30,037 bases of DNA. It comes from a virus. Below, piece by piece: positions 13,448 through 19,682 of the stretch; within the stretch, counting starts at the first letter, position 1, and every line of letters begins with the position of its first letter. The translations under genes and the position numbers were made by a program. The stretch covers positions 1 to 30,037 of IMG/VR virus record IMGVR_UViG_3300047554_000573; one strand, 5' to 3'. The notes beneath the pieces were generated by a model that saw only the letters and a list, made by a program, of their open reading frames with translations, made no database searches and was not told the DNA's origin.

Positions 13448-13747
13448 ATGGCTAAGGCTGTTGTCGTTGATGTTGTGGCACTGATTGACGAACTAATTGA
13501 GGTTCGTGAAGCAAAGGCTGAACTGTCTGCTCGTGAGAGCGTAATTCGCAAGTCGGTTCTTGGAGCGACTGGCAATACTGCTGTTGTAATTGCTGACGAG
13601 GCTGGAGTGGTTATCGCTGAGGTCGTTGAGAGCGTTCGCCGTTCAGTCGGGGACTGGGACGAGTTCGAGGCAACCTATCCAGAGGCTTACGAGGCTCTGG
13701 TCAAGTTCACTGATGTGCTGACCCTCAACACTCTCAAAAAGAAGTAG
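13448..13747 (+). CDS. Unknown protein, paralogue of the 20419 gene
   Basis: 99 aa. Near full-length similarity to the 100-aa product at 20419: 'VVVDVVALIDELIEVREAKAEL', 'ESVIRKSVL', 'GNTAVVIAD', 'VVESVRRSV', and an almost identical C-terminus from 'DWDEFEATYPEAYEALVKFTDVLTLNT'. An N-terminal helix, a beta pair and a C-terminal helix are expected. I do not recognise the family. The frame runs to 13382 across the leader; I start at the ATG after GGGAAAGGAACGAAA. The two copies differ in synonymous codon use. Confidence 0.68.
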   Translation: MAKAVVVDVVALIDELIEVREAKAELSARESVIRKSVLGATGNTAVVIADEAGVVIAEVVESVRRSVGDWDEFEATYPEAYEALVKFTDVLTLNTLKKK

Positions 13748-13762
13748 GGTCGGGAAGTCGCA

Positions 13763-13796
13763 AACCCCTCAGTCGAAAGACTGGGGGGTTTTGTTT
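13763..13796 (+). terminator. Intrinsic terminator
   Basis: AACCCCTCAGTC-GAAA-GACTGGGGGGTT followed by TTGTTTTG. Confidence 0.9.
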
Positions 13797-13948
13797 TGCT
13801 CGGGCGTTTGGTGATCTGCCAGACTGCCTGGACCGGAGCCGGATCGAATGAGCTTAGCTGTTCGTTGGAAGTTATGAAGCAGCTCGCAGCAGCTTAGTGG
13901 CAGCTCGTGGCAGCTCGCGAGTGTTACAAATTCGTTATCAAAAAATAC
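13797..13948. repeat. Spacer with CAGCTCG repeats and a perfect 13-bp element
   Basis: It contains CCTGGACCGG, three GCAGCTCG-like repeats (13880-13920), and a perfect TTCGTTGGAAGTT at 13861-13873, 76 nt ahead of the next -35, so here the element is not joined to a promoter. Confidence 0.55.
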
Positions 13949-13977
13949 TTGACACGCTTTGGGTTGGGTAGTATATT
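13949..13977 (+). promoter_or_regulatory. Near-consensus promoter of the micro-ORF
   Basis: TTGACA 13949-13954, 17-bp spacer, TATATT 13972-13977: one of the best matches in the window, driving only an 18-codon gene. Confidence 0.8.
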
Positions 13978-14008
13978 TGAAGTTAGAAAGGGAGATAGGG
14001 GGTGTGAG

Positions 14009-14065
14009 ATGTGTGAGGACTTTCCTTGCTGTGGCCATGACCACGGCGACTGCCCAAGTCGGTAG
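14009..14065 (+). CDS. 18-aa cysteine-rich micropeptide
   Basis: The encoded peptide is M-C-E-D-F-P-C-C-G-H-D-H-G-D-C-P-S-R. Four Cys and two His in 18 residues could bind a metal. I recall very similar 'DFPCCGH..GDCP' micropeptides from actinophages, which supports a real gene despite its size. It sits alone between a near-consensus promoter and a strong terminator, with GGGGG-rich sequence 4-8 nt before the ATG. The function is unknown. Confidence 0.7.
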   Translation: MCEDFPCCGHDHGDCPSR

Positions 14066-14076
14066 TCGATAAAGAG

Positions 14077-14105
14077 CCCTGGCTTCGGCCAGGGTTTCTT
14101 TTTGC
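14077..14105 (+). terminator. Intrinsic terminator of the micro-ORF
   Basis: CCCTGGC-TTCG-GCCAGGG followed by TTTCTTTTT. Confidence 0.92.
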
Positions 14106-14215
14106 CCGGGCCGGACCGGAGCTGATCTCGCAGCTTGTCGATCTGCTAGAAATTCCGTTATCTTTTTGTTATGGAAATTTGTACAACTTGACTTGCGCTA
14201 AGTGGCAAAGTGTGG

Positions 14216-14404
14216 TTTACTATTACTAACAATTCAATAGTGTTCTTAGTCGCAACATCTAATGGCTATGGATTACCAACTTGGGCTTGATACTAGTAAG
14301 AGTCGCTTGTTTGTAAATACGGTTTCAGATTTCCCTTCGACAAGAAATGAGAATTGGTCTCTGCAGAGACAGAACCCCCTAGGCGACGGTCTGGGGGGTT
14401 TTCT
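14216..14404 (+). ncRNA. Candidate small non-coding transcript
   Basis: In the 490-nt gap 14066-14557, TTGCGC 14193-14198 and TTTACT 14216-14221 (17-bp spacer) form a possible promoter, and AACCCCCTAG / CTGGGGGGTT (14373-14382 / 14391-14400) plus TTTTCTC is a terminator. No credible ORF lies between: the frame from ATG 14262/14268 has no Shine-Dalgarno and reads through the terminator. A 14-bp perfect palindrome, GTCTCTGCAGAGAC, lies at 14357-14370. A short RNA of about 175 nt is the simplest reading. Confidence 0.35.
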
Positions 14405-14531
14405 CATTTCTGGGGTGGTCGATCCGGCGTGATGCGTTTCGATCGGATTCAAAGCTGCAGCTCGCCAGGGCCGGACTGATCAACACGCAACGAAAACATT
14501 CGTTGAAAGTTTTCCTTATGTGTGGTAAGTT
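14405..14531 (+). promoter_or_regulatory. Spacer and promoter of the 14558 gene
   Basis: Palindrome-rich spacer (CTGCAG, GGCCGG, three GATC) ending in a near-copy of the 13-bp element (14499-14511). TTGAAA inside it (14503-14508) acts as -35 to TAAGTT 14526-14531 with a 17-bp spacer. Confidence 0.5.
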
Positions 14532-14557
14532 TGTAGTGGATAGAAAGGGGTAGCCAA

Positions 14558-14875
14558 GTGGCTCGAATTCCAAATTACAAGATTGAAGAAAAACTGAAGA
14601 ACTTTGAAAGTTTTGAGAACTACAACCGAAGCATTACCGCGGTTCGTGACGGTTCTCGCTATTCGATTGTTCACTGGAACACGCCGATTCTTGAGTATGA
14701 CGTGGACAAGTCTGAGATTGTCATGCTTCGCAGTTACTACATTTCTCAAACAACTAGCACGCTGGTCGGCCGTATCTTGCGCTCGCTACCGCCCGAAGTT
14801 GTGCTTGAGATGTCGCGCAAGTTTTCGGAGCGCCGAGAGCAGTATCGCATTTTGAAAATGGCTCGCTTGATTTGA
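14558..14875 (+). CDS. Unknown protein
   Basis: 105 aa, not recognised. The first half is alpha/beta ('YKIEEKLKNFESFENYNRS', 'SRYSIVHWNTPILEYD'), the second half a basic helical region (LRSLPPEVVLEMSRKFSERREQ). The start is a GTG at 14558, 8 nt after GAAAGGGG; the next ATG lies beyond the conserved-looking core. It is monocistronic, with its own terminator. Confidence 0.6.
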   Translation: MARIPNYKIEEKLKNFESFENYNRSITAVRDGSRYSIVHWNTPILEYDVDKSEIVMLRSYYISQTTSTLVGRILRSLPPEVVLEMSRKFSERREQYRILKMARLI

Positions 14876-14890
14876 AAGTGAGCAAACCGG

Positions 14891-14920
14891 AACCCCGCCC
14901 AAGCGGCGGGGTTTTGTTTT
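14891..14920 (+). terminator. Intrinsic terminator
   Basis: AACCCCGCC-CAAGC-GGCGGGGTT followed by TTGTTTTG. Confidence 0.9.
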
Positions 14921-14961
14921 GATCGGATCTAGTGCCGAGAGCTCGCCCCGGGTTCGCAGCT

Positions 14962-15050
14962 GATCGATCTGAAGACACGAAAGAAAATGTTCGTTGGAAG
15001 TTGCGTGTTGTTTCGAAATGCGGTATCTTTTTATTAGGCGAAAACGCCTA
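14962..15050 (+). promoter_or_regulatory. 13-bp element, promoter and 5' hairpin of the 15068 gene
   Basis: GATCGATC 14962-14969; perfect TTCGTTGGAAGTT 14990-15002 whose final TT begins -35 TTGCGT (15001-15006); 17-bp spacer; TATCTT 15024-15029. The hairpin TAGGCG-AAAA-CGCCTA (15035-15050) begins at +1. Confidence 0.72.
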
Positions 15051-15067
15051 AACGAAAGGGAAACGAA

Positions 15068-15286
15068 ATGGCAAAGCGTAAAGCAAGAATTTCAAAGTAT
15101 CTGACTAATGACCTATGCCCAGAAGGTCACGACATCAGGAACAAAGAAACCGCGCTAGTCAGACACTACAAGCGAGACAATGACGGCGTAATCTTTCAAG
15201 TAAACTTTCGGTGTCGTGCTTGCTGGAACGAAACAGTCAAGGGACATATGCGTAAGCATAGGGGCGAAAAGGTTGTGGGCATCTAG
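15068..15286 (+). CDS. Small zinc-binding protein, HNH-like Cys/His pattern
   Basis: 72 aa. The layout CPEGHDI ... 25 residues ... CRACWNE resembles the CxxGH...CxxC metal frame found in phage HNH-type and zinc-ribbon proteins, but the catalytic HNH helix is missing. Very basic ends (MAKRKARISKY, MRKHRGEK) point to nucleic-acid binding. The RBS block ACGAAAGGGAAACGAA is a perfect copy of the shared one. No terminator follows; the next gene starts 54 nt later and may be co-transcribed. Confidence 0.68.
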   Translation: MAKRKARISKYLTNDLCPEGHDIRNKETALVRHYKRDNDGVIFQVNFRCRACWNETVKGHMRKHRGEKVVGI

Positions 15287-15339
15287 CCCTAGCAACTATC
15301 TCTGTAACAACTACCAACCAAAAACGAAAGGGAAACGAA

Positions 15340-15717
15340 ATGGCAAACTTTGATTTGATCGAGGAACGCGTTGAAGACGCAAAGGCAATTGCTTGGGACA
15401 CTTGCCACAAGATTTATGTTCTTATGGATGATGAGCAAGTCTCACTTATGCGCAAGTATGAGTATGACCCGATTATCACCAAAGACGAAATGACCGCAAC
15501 CGAAATGGCAGAGACTATCAAGAAGTGGTATGACGACAGTTGCGGTTTGCGATTTGTGAGCGCGGTCTCAACTATGCCCGAAGGTCAAGACGCTAACGAA
15601 GGTTTTGAAACCCTAATCGGGCAATTCGAAGAAGACGATTGCGAAGATTGTGGTGAGCGCGGTTGCGCTGGTGTCTGTAATGACTACGAAGACGAAGACG
15701 AAGAAGAAGAAGACTAG
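15340..15717 (+). CDS. Unknown acidic protein with Cys cluster
   Basis: 125 aa, not recognised. A helical N-terminal part (residues 1-75) is followed by a four-Cys cluster (CEDCGERGCAGVC, near 100-112) and a run of about 12 Asp and Glu residues. It has a perfect shared RBS block but no clear promoter of its own, so it is probably read from the 15068 transcript. After the stop, CTTCG-CCGCG / CGCGG-CGAAG (15730-15754) forms a strong hairpin without a T run. Confidence 0.62.
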   Translation: MANFDLIEERVEDAKAIAWDTCHKIYVLMDDEQVSLMRKYEYDPIITKDEMTATEMAETIKKWYDDSCGLRFVSAVSTMPEGQDANEGFETLIGQFEEDDCEDCGERGCAGVCNDYEDEDEEEED

Positions 15718-15769
15718 GGGGTGAGCTAAGCTTCGGCCGCGCTCGCGGATCGAAGTAGTCGCCCTGGTC

Positions 15770-15857
15770 GATCGATCACCGGACACAAAAAATAATCTTC
15801 GTTAGAAGTTGCGCTAACAACCAAAATACAGTATCTTTGTAGTAGGCAAATTGCCTA
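15770..15857 (+). promoter_or_regulatory. 13-bp element, promoter and 5' hairpin of the 15876 gene
   Basis: GATCGATC 15770-15777; TTCGTTAGAAGTT 15798-15810 running into TTGCGC 15809-15814; 17-bp spacer; TATCTT 15832-15837. The hairpin TAGGCA-AAT-TGCCTA (15843-15857) begins at about +1. It is a sister of the 15001 promoter. Confidence 0.72.
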
Positions 15858-15875
15858 GAAAGTAGGGAAAGAAAA

Positions 15876-16085
15876 ATGAGTTTCGGAGAGCCGAAGTATC
15901 CAGATGTTCAGGTTCAGTTGGTCGGGGAAGACGGAAACGCTTTCGCGATTATGGGGCGTGTTGCTAGCGCACTGAAAGACGCTGGAGTTTCAAAAGAAGA
16001 AATTGACGAATACTACGCCGAGAGCACAAGTGGCGATTATGACCACTTGCTACGGACCGCAGTCAAATGGGTGGCGGTGGCATAA
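15876..16085 (+). CDS. Conserved small phage protein
   Basis: 69 aa. The pattern 'VQLVGEDGNAFAIMGRVASALKDAGVSKEEIDEYYAESTSGDYDHLL' is one I recall from small unnamed proteins in a very wide range of phages (strand, helix with Gly-Arg-Val, helix-turn-helix-like acidic segment). The role is unknown. It shares one nucleotide with the next ATG (TAATG), so the two are translationally coupled. Confidence 0.75.
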   Translation: MSFGEPKYPDVQVQLVGEDGNAFAIMGRVASALKDAGVSKEEIDEYYAESTSGDYDHLLRTAVKWVAVA

Positions 16086-16432
16086 TGGGAGACCGCTCGC
16101 TGATTCAGATTGAGAGCAAGGCTTTCAAGACGCCGATTACCCTTTATGGACACTGGTCGGGTGGAGACAACCTAATCGCTGTTCGTAATGTGCTAACTCG
16201 CACTGACCGAATCGGAGACCCAAACTACCTAACCGCGCAGCTGTTCTATGAGTTCGCGGTGGCCTTGGGTGGCTACGCCGGAGAGTTGTCTTTCGGGATT
16301 GACGCCTATGGTGCTAGCGAGAGCGATGTCTGGGTTGATAACGACACAGTGGTTGTGAACGCCGATACTGGAGAGTATTCAGTCGGTGGAGAATTGTTTA
16401 CCGAATTTGCGAAAGTCGCAGATAGCGTGTAG
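16085..16432 (+). CDS. Conserved phage protein (MGDR...YGHWSG)
   Basis: 115 aa. It starts MGDRSLIQIE, then ITLYGHWSGGDNL, a layout I recall from unnamed phage proteins. The 'MG-x-R ... L-Y-G-x-W-x-G' beginning is shared with the 12314 gene, suggesting distant homology. The N-terminal half looks alpha/beta, the C-terminal half beta-rich (SDVWVDNDTVVVNADTGEYSVGG). The GTG-started extension from 16067 lies in the upstream gene and is rejected. Confidence 0.7.
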   Translation: MGDRSLIQIESKAFKTPITLYGHWSGGDNLIAVRNVLTRTDRIGDPNYLTAQLFYEFAVALGGYAGELSFGIDAYGASESDVWVDNDTVVVNADTGEYSVGGELFTEFAKVADSV

Positions 16433-16479
16433 ACTGATAGAAGTCGCTCGGGCTTGAGATTACTCGCTCGGGTGATTAC

Positions 16480-16556
16480 GCGGAAGGAGTTATCCCCCTT
16501 TCACCTTCCGCAAAGAGAGCGGTAGCAATTCCCCCCAATTGCTACCGTTTTTCTTT
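16480..16556 (+). terminator. Twin hairpin: C-rich-loop stem followed by terminator
   Basis: GCGGAAGG (16480-16487) pairs with CCTTCCGC (16504-16511) around a loop containing CCCCCTTTC. Then CGGTAGCAATT / AATTGCTACCG around a CCCCCC loop (16520-16547) and TTTTTC. It has the same design as 7266-7370 with different stems. Confidence 0.75.
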
Positions 16557-16701
16557 TGTCTGGATTAGGGCCGCGCTCGCAGATCGATCAGAGCTGCTAG
16601 CCTGGCCGGACCGGAGCTTGCCGGGATCGAAACGCGCTCGCGGTATTCGTTTGAAGTTGCTTGCTTTTCTTGTTGTTGTCGGGTAACCTGTTGGTATCCA
16701 A
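16557..16701 (+). promoter_or_regulatory. Spacer and promoter of the 16715 gene
   Basis: GATCGATC 16582-16589, GGCCGGACCGG, CGCTCGCGG, a 13-bp near-copy (16646-16658), then TTGCTT 16661-16666, 17-bp spacer and TAACCT 16684-16689. The small hairpin TTGG-TAT-CCAA (16691-16701) is a few bases too early for +1. Confidence 0.5.
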
Positions 16702-16714
16702 AGAAAGGGAAATT

Positions 16715-16855
16715 ATGGAAACCAAAGAGACTACAACTTGCTACAAATGCGAAGCCGAGATTGAAGCATTCGTTGGACAAGTTCATCCGTTGTGTGATGA
16801 GTGTCAAGAAAGTTTTGACGATTGGTTCGCAGAACAATTGCGGATGTTCAAGTAA
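16715..16855 (+). CDS. 46-aa zinc-ribbon-like protein
   Basis: CYKC near residue 9 and CDEC about 18 residues later form one likely zinc site, followed by an amphipathic helix (FDDWFAEQLRMF). The frame extends to 16661, but the ATG after GAAAGGGAAATT is the start. The function is unknown; similar mini zinc ribbons are common in actinophages. Confidence 0.65.
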   Translation: METKETTTCYKCEAEIEAFVGQVHPLCDECQESFDDWFAEQLRMFK

Positions 16856-16872
16856 TCGCGCGACACGCCTAA

Positions 16873-16906
16873 CCTAGTTGCTTGTTTGAGCAAACTAGGC
16901 TAATCT
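16873..16906 (+). promoter_or_regulatory. Promoter with flanking inverted repeat
   Basis: TTGCTT 16878-16883, 17-bp spacer, TAATCT 16901-16906. CCTAGTT (16873-16879) and AACTAGG (16893-16899) flank the spacer and could be a repressor site. Confidence 0.6.
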
Positions 16907-16932
16907 GGAAATACCTAGAAAGGGGAAACGAA

Positions 16933-17082
16933 ATGGCAAAGCAAGACACGATTTGGATTGGTTGCTGGGATTGTGGTAAGACTATTGAAGTGCCTTGGAT
17001 TGGGGACTATTCAAGTCGCCAGATTTGTGCCGAGTGTAAGGCAGAAAGGGCTGAGAAATGGGCAGTAATCTCGAAAGCGTAA
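16933..17082 (+). CDS. 49-aa zinc-ribbon-like protein
   Basis: CWDC near residue 13 and CAEC about 22 residues later, with Trp-rich strands between them, suggest a small zinc ribbon. It is the second such protein in a row but not closely similar to the 16715 product. The start follows AAAGGGGAAACGAA. No terminator follows, so it probably heads an operon with the next three genes. Confidence 0.65.
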   Translation: MAKQDTIWIGCWDCGKTIEVPWIGDYSSRQICAECKAERAEKWAVISKA

Positions 17083-17108
17083 GTCGCTACAAAAGGCGCA
17101 AAGAAATT

Positions 17109-17282
17109 ATGAACGCACGCAAGACCGCGTTAGAAGTTTTTGACGCGCTCGCGGAATTTGACGCAAAGCCAGAATTGTTTTCGATTTTCGATGGAATGGA
17201 ATTTGAAGTCGTGAACGAAACTGGAATTCCGTTGGATGTTGAGTTTGTTGGTCGCACCATTACAATTCGGAATTGGAAGTAA
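17109..17282 (+). CDS. Unknown small protein
   Basis: 57 aa, not recognised: an N-terminal helix (ARKTALEVFDALAEF), then beta strands ending TITIRNW. The frame is open to 17058, but that part overlaps the previous gene; the ATG at 17109 follows AGGCGCAAAG. CGCTCGCGG occurs inside this coding sequence (17147-17156), an otherwise spacer-type word. Confidence 0.55.
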   Translation: MNARKTALEVFDALAEFDAKPELFSIFDGMEFEVVNETGIPLDVEFVGRTITIRNWK

Positions 17283-17305
17283 TCGTGATTAGGTATCATC
17301 GTTTT

Positions 17306-17479
17306 ATGGAAAAGTTTTGGCGCAGGATTGGCGCGGTAGCGTTTCGCACTTTTCACACAACGCAAACGCTCGCGCACAATTCTTATGTGAAAGGCGGTCG
17401 CCACGGTCGCCGTCGTCAAGAGCGCAAGCCCTTGACCGCAATTTGGAAATGGTGGCAAAGTGTCAAAGCGAAATTCTGA
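17306..17479 (+). CDS. Small basic protein
   Basis: 57 aa, rich in Arg and Lys (KGGRHGRRRQERK) with aromatic helices at both ends; possibly nucleic-acid binding. TATCAT at 17294-17299 lies six bases before the ATG, the leaderless spacing, but the -35 (TTGGAA) is only 15 bp away. The 3' end overlaps the next gene by 20 nt. Family unknown. Confidence 0.5.
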   Translation: MEKFWRRIGAVAFRTFHTTQTLAHNSYVKGGRHGRRRQERKPLTAIWKWWQSVKAKF

Positions 17480-17621
17480 GTTCGCGATTATTTGGCGTGG
17501 CCTAGCCGTTGGGTTGGGTTTCGTTTTTGTTATGGGGTTCGCGATCGGTTATCGAGATGCCCTAACGCCAGGATTGCTATTGCTCGCAGCTGTAGGTTCT
17601 TTATGGTTGTCGCGAGATTGA
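17460..17621 (+). CDS. 53-aa two-helix membrane protein
   Basis: Starts with GTG at 17460 inside the preceding gene, with GGAAATGG upstream. A basic N-terminus (MSKRNSE) is followed by two hydrophobic helices (about residues 9-30 and 35-50) joined by Tyr-Arg-Asp and ending SRD. The alternation of a hydrophobic hairpin with charged ends supports a real gene. It contains a single GATC. It could be a holin-like or membrane-anchor protein; nothing specific is recognised. Confidence 0.55.
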   Translation: MSKRNSEFAIIWRGLAVGLGFVFVMGFAIGYRDALTPGLLLLAAVGSLWLSRD

Positions 17622-17622
17622 T

Positions 17623-17672
17623 TTGACTTTTTAGGTAAACACAGTAAACTGATTCTGTTAGCAAATGCTGAC
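17623..17672 (+). promoter_or_regulatory. Promoter and 5' hairpin of the DUF3846 gene
   Basis: TTGACT 17623-17628, 16-bp spacer, TAAACT 17645-17650. The hairpin GTTAGC-AAAT-GCTGAC (17657-17672) begins exactly at the expected +1. Confidence 0.75.
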
Positions 17673-17692
17673 ACTTACGAAAGGGAAACAAA

Positions 17693-18064
17693 ATGGGAAC
17701 AAAGGTATTCGCAATTCGTATCAATGAAGATGGCGGATTTGTTTTCGGGGACGAAACTCACGAAGTAATTTCACTTGACTTTCTACAGTCATTCGTTGGC
17801 GGTTGGGTTCAGGTTGTGCCACTATCTGGCTCACTCTCTGGCTTGTCAATGTGGCTAAACGAAGAAGGCAAGTTTTCAGACCTTCCGCTAAATGAGTTGG
17901 CAACCGCAATTTGGGAAGACTCATACGGCAAGACTGACTTTATCGTTGGCAATGTTCTAATCACTGGTGGCGAAGACTACGATGGTGAGATTGAAACCCT
18001 CACTAGTGAAGAAACTGATAAGATTATGGAAGTTGTTCTGAAAGCAATGGAACACTCTCACTAA
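17693..18064 (+). CDS. DUF3846 family protein
   Basis: 123 aa. 'LDFLQSFVGGWVQVVPL', then 'MWLNEEGKFSDLPLNELATAIW' and 'DFIVGNVLITGGEDYDGE' follow the DUF3846 order (VGG-x-x-x-x-V, NEEGK-x-x-x-L-P-x-N-x-x-A-T, D-x-I-V-G). This family is widespread in phages and plasmids and has no known role. The gene is monocistronic with a perfect shared RBS block. The region after it holds an imperfect AAAAG...CTTTT hairpin (about 18083-18118) that may terminate. Confidence 0.8.
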   Translation: MGTKVFAIRINEDGGFVFGDETHEVISLDFLQSFVGGWVQVVPLSGSLSGLSMWLNEEGKFSDLPLNELATAIWEDSYGKTDFIVGNVLITGGEDYDGEIETLTSEETDKIMEVVLKAMEHSH

Positions 18065-18285
18065 GTTTCGTTTCCCTACGAAAAAAGACCTAGGCTAAGT
18101 CTCTAAACTGGCCTTTTATCACGCCTAGATTTGGAAAGCTCGCGCTCGCGGTTTTGATCGAAACGGCGCTCGCCGGATACCCTAGCCTGGCCGGCCTTGG
18201 TCGATCGATCCGCGCAGCTCGACACGCTCGCAAACATTCGTTGGAAGTTGCTTGACTTTTACTCGCGCAGTGTGGCAAGATTGAG
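18065..18285. repeat. Spacer with GATCGATC, GGCCGG, CGCTCGCGG and a perfect 13-bp element
   Basis: GATCGATC 18203-18210, CTGGCCGGCC, CGCTCGCGG near 18145, and TTCGTTGGAAGTT at 18237-18249 directly before TTGACT 18252-18257. The -10 is weak (CAAGAT 18276-18281). Confidence 0.55.
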
Positions 18286-18318
18286 TTAGCCGAAAGGCAC
18301 TAAGGAAAGGGAAACAAA

Positions 18319-18747
18319 ATGGAAACTGTAGTAATGGCATTCGAAACTTTCGAGATTACCAATTCTTGTATCTGTGAAGATTACGATGAAGACACCGAGA
18401 TGTCATCGCCTAGCAACGAATGCTGGGGTTGCTATGACGATGAAGTTAGCAACTTGTGGTATGAAGTCATCAAGCCTTGGATGAACGCGAATGGCTACGA
18501 TGAAGACACTAACCTAATCATTCGCGGAAGTGGAATGACTTGGCAACGCTTGAGCGGATACGCTTACGCGACACCGAAGACGCTTGTTGAGAAGTTGTCT
18601 ATCAACGGCGATTGGACACTAAGGTTCAAGATTACAGACGGCGCGAAGACACTCACCGCTGTTCGCTACTCTCACGATGAGCCAGTTGGCACTGGCGAGT
18701 TTACTTTCGAAGTTGCCGAAGAAGAAGACGAAGACGAATTGTTCTAG
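18319..18747 (+). CDS. Unknown acidic protein with Cys-rich N-terminus
   Basis: 142 aa, not recognised. Cys residues at CICEDYDEDTE and ECWGCYDDE (about residues 17-45) could bind a metal; the C-terminal half has alternating strands and ends EEEDEDELF. The leader has GCC-GAAA-GGC before the perfect shared RBS block. It ends before a strong terminator. Confidence 0.62.
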   Translation: METVVMAFETFEITNSCICEDYDEDTEMSSPSNECWGCYDDEVSNLWYEVIKPWMNANGYDEDTNLIIRGSGMTWQRLSGYAYATPKTLVEKLSINGDWTLRFKITDGAKTLTAVRYSHDEPVGTGEFTFEVAEEEDEDELF

Positions 18748-18767
18748 CGCGACACGCTCGCGACACG

Positions 18768-18799
18768 CAACCGCCCGATGTGGCGGTTGTTGTGTTTTT
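18768..18799 (+). terminator. Intrinsic terminator overlapping the next -35
   Basis: CAACCGCC-CGATGT-GGCGGTTG followed by TTGTGTTTTTG. TTGTGT at 18790-18795 also serves as the -35 of the next promoter. Confidence 0.82.
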
Positions 18800-18840
18800 G
18801 GCAGATGTATGGCATACTTTTGTTATCGGCAGAAAGCCGA
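18790..18840 (+). promoter_or_regulatory. Promoter and 5' hairpin of the 18859 gene
   Basis: TTGTGT 18790-18795, 17-bp spacer, CATACT 18813-18818. The hairpin TCGGC-AGAAA-GCCGA (18826-18840) starts at +1 or +2. Confidence 0.6.
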
Positions 18841-18858
18841 AAAACGAAAGGGAAACAA

Positions 18859-19029
18859 ATGGCACTAGACGCACAGACCGCAAACACCGTTCGACACTTG
18901 CTAATGCGCTTGTCGGCAGAGACAACCGTAGACGCTTGGTTGCTCGCAGAGAATGAAGAATTGGCAGAAATGTGGAAAGACGGCGCAACCTATGAGCAAA
19001 TGCTCGAATGGGTAAACGAAAACTTTTAG
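18859..19029 (+). CDS. Unknown 56-aa protein
   Basis: Mostly helical and acidic (MALDAQTANTVRHLL, then ENEELAEMWKDGATYEQMLEWV). A longer frame from 18778 crosses promoter and leader; the ATG after ACGAAAGGGAAACAA is the start. The family is not recognised. Confidence 0.6.
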   Translation: MALDAQTANTVRHLLMRLSAETTVDAWLLAENEELAEMWKDGATYEQMLEWVNENF

Positions 19030-19046
19030 CCCGAAGAAATGGAAAG

Positions 19047-19075
19047 CCCTCGCGAAAGCGGGGGTTTTCTTTTTA
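19047..19075 (+). terminator. Intrinsic terminator
   Basis: CCCTCGC-GAAA-GCGGGGG followed by TTTTCTTTTT. Confidence 0.88.
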
Positions 19076-19267
19076 CGCGCTCGCGGTTTCGATCGGGTTT
19101 GAAAGGCCGGTGGTCGATCGATCCGCCCTGGCCCTAGCCGGATTGCTCGCAGCTTGTTCGTTGGAAGTTTGCCGGAAATTCGCAGCTCGAAAAAAAGTTT
19201 TTTATTTTGCCAAATTGACTTGACAGATGACTAATACCTGATACGCTTATTACATAAGCCAAACGGC
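19076..19267 (+). promoter_or_regulatory. Spacer and operator-bearing promoter of the 19287 gene
   Basis: CGCTCGCGG, GATCGATC 19116-19123, perfect 13-bp element 19157-19169, then TTGACA 19220-19225, 16-bp spacer, TACGCT 19242-19247. The inverted repeat GCTTAT-TAC-ATAAGC (19245-19259) covers the -10 to about +6. Confidence 0.65.
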
Positions 19268-19286
19268 AAAACGAAAGGGAAACAAA

Positions 19287-19487
19287 ATGACTAACATAAA
19301 CCGCTCAAATGAAATTGTTCTTGCTATCGCTAAGAGTGTCAAGGAAGAAACTAATTACAATGCTGACCACGCAAGCAGTATTGCTTATGCTAAGGCATTC
19401 GGTTTTGCTTGGGCAATTCTAAGTGAAGAAGACCGAGAGATGATGTTGGAGCATTACTTGGGGACTGAAAAAACTCTCAGTCTCTAA
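19287..19487 (+). CDS. Unknown 66-aa protein
   Basis: Predicted all-helical ('NEIVLAIAKSVKEET', 'HASSIAYAKAFGFAWAILSEEDREMMLEHYL'), not recognised. It has a perfect shared RBS block and its own terminator, and is one of four genes with the GCTTATTACATAAGC promoter. Confidence 0.62.
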   Translation: MTNINRSNEIVLAIAKSVKEETNYNADHASSIAYAKAFGFAWAILSEEDREMMLEHYLGTEKTLSL

Positions 19488-19497
19488 GACTGCCGAG

Positions 19498-19530
19498 AAA
19501 CCCCTAGTGAAAACGCTAGGGGTTTTTCGC
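19498..19530 (+). terminator. Intrinsic terminator, CTAG type
   Basis: AAACCCCTAG (19498-19507) pairs with CTAGGGGTTT (19516-19525), then TTCG. First of five terminators built on CCCCTAG/CTAGGGG. Confidence 0.88.
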
Positions 19531-19539
19531 GCTCGCGGT

Positions 19540-19661
19540 GATCGATCAACTTACTCGCCAGGACAAGCCCGAGAGCTGTTATCAACCTGTTATAAAAATT
19601 ATTTGGAAATTGACTTGTATTTTCTAAAAATACAGTATGCTTATTACATAAGCCGAAAGGC
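19540..19661 (+). promoter_or_regulatory. Spacer and operator-bearing promoter of the 19683 gene
   Basis: GATCGATC 19540-19547; TTGACT 19610-19615 or TTGTAT 19615-19620; TATGCT 19636-19641 (spacing imperfect); GCTTATTACATAAGC 19639-19653, followed by GCC-GAAA-GGC. Confidence 0.55.
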
Positions 19662-19682
19662 AAAAAACGAAAGGGAAACGAA

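Noticed and set aside
13880-13920. CAGCTCG repeats as a CRISPR-like array
   Set aside because: Units are 8-16 nt with irregular gaps and no unique spacers of constant length, so this is a simple spacer-word cluster.
14262-14434. Small ORF from ATG 14262 or 14268
   Set aside because: No ribosome-binding site, and the frame reads straight through a strong intrinsic terminator.
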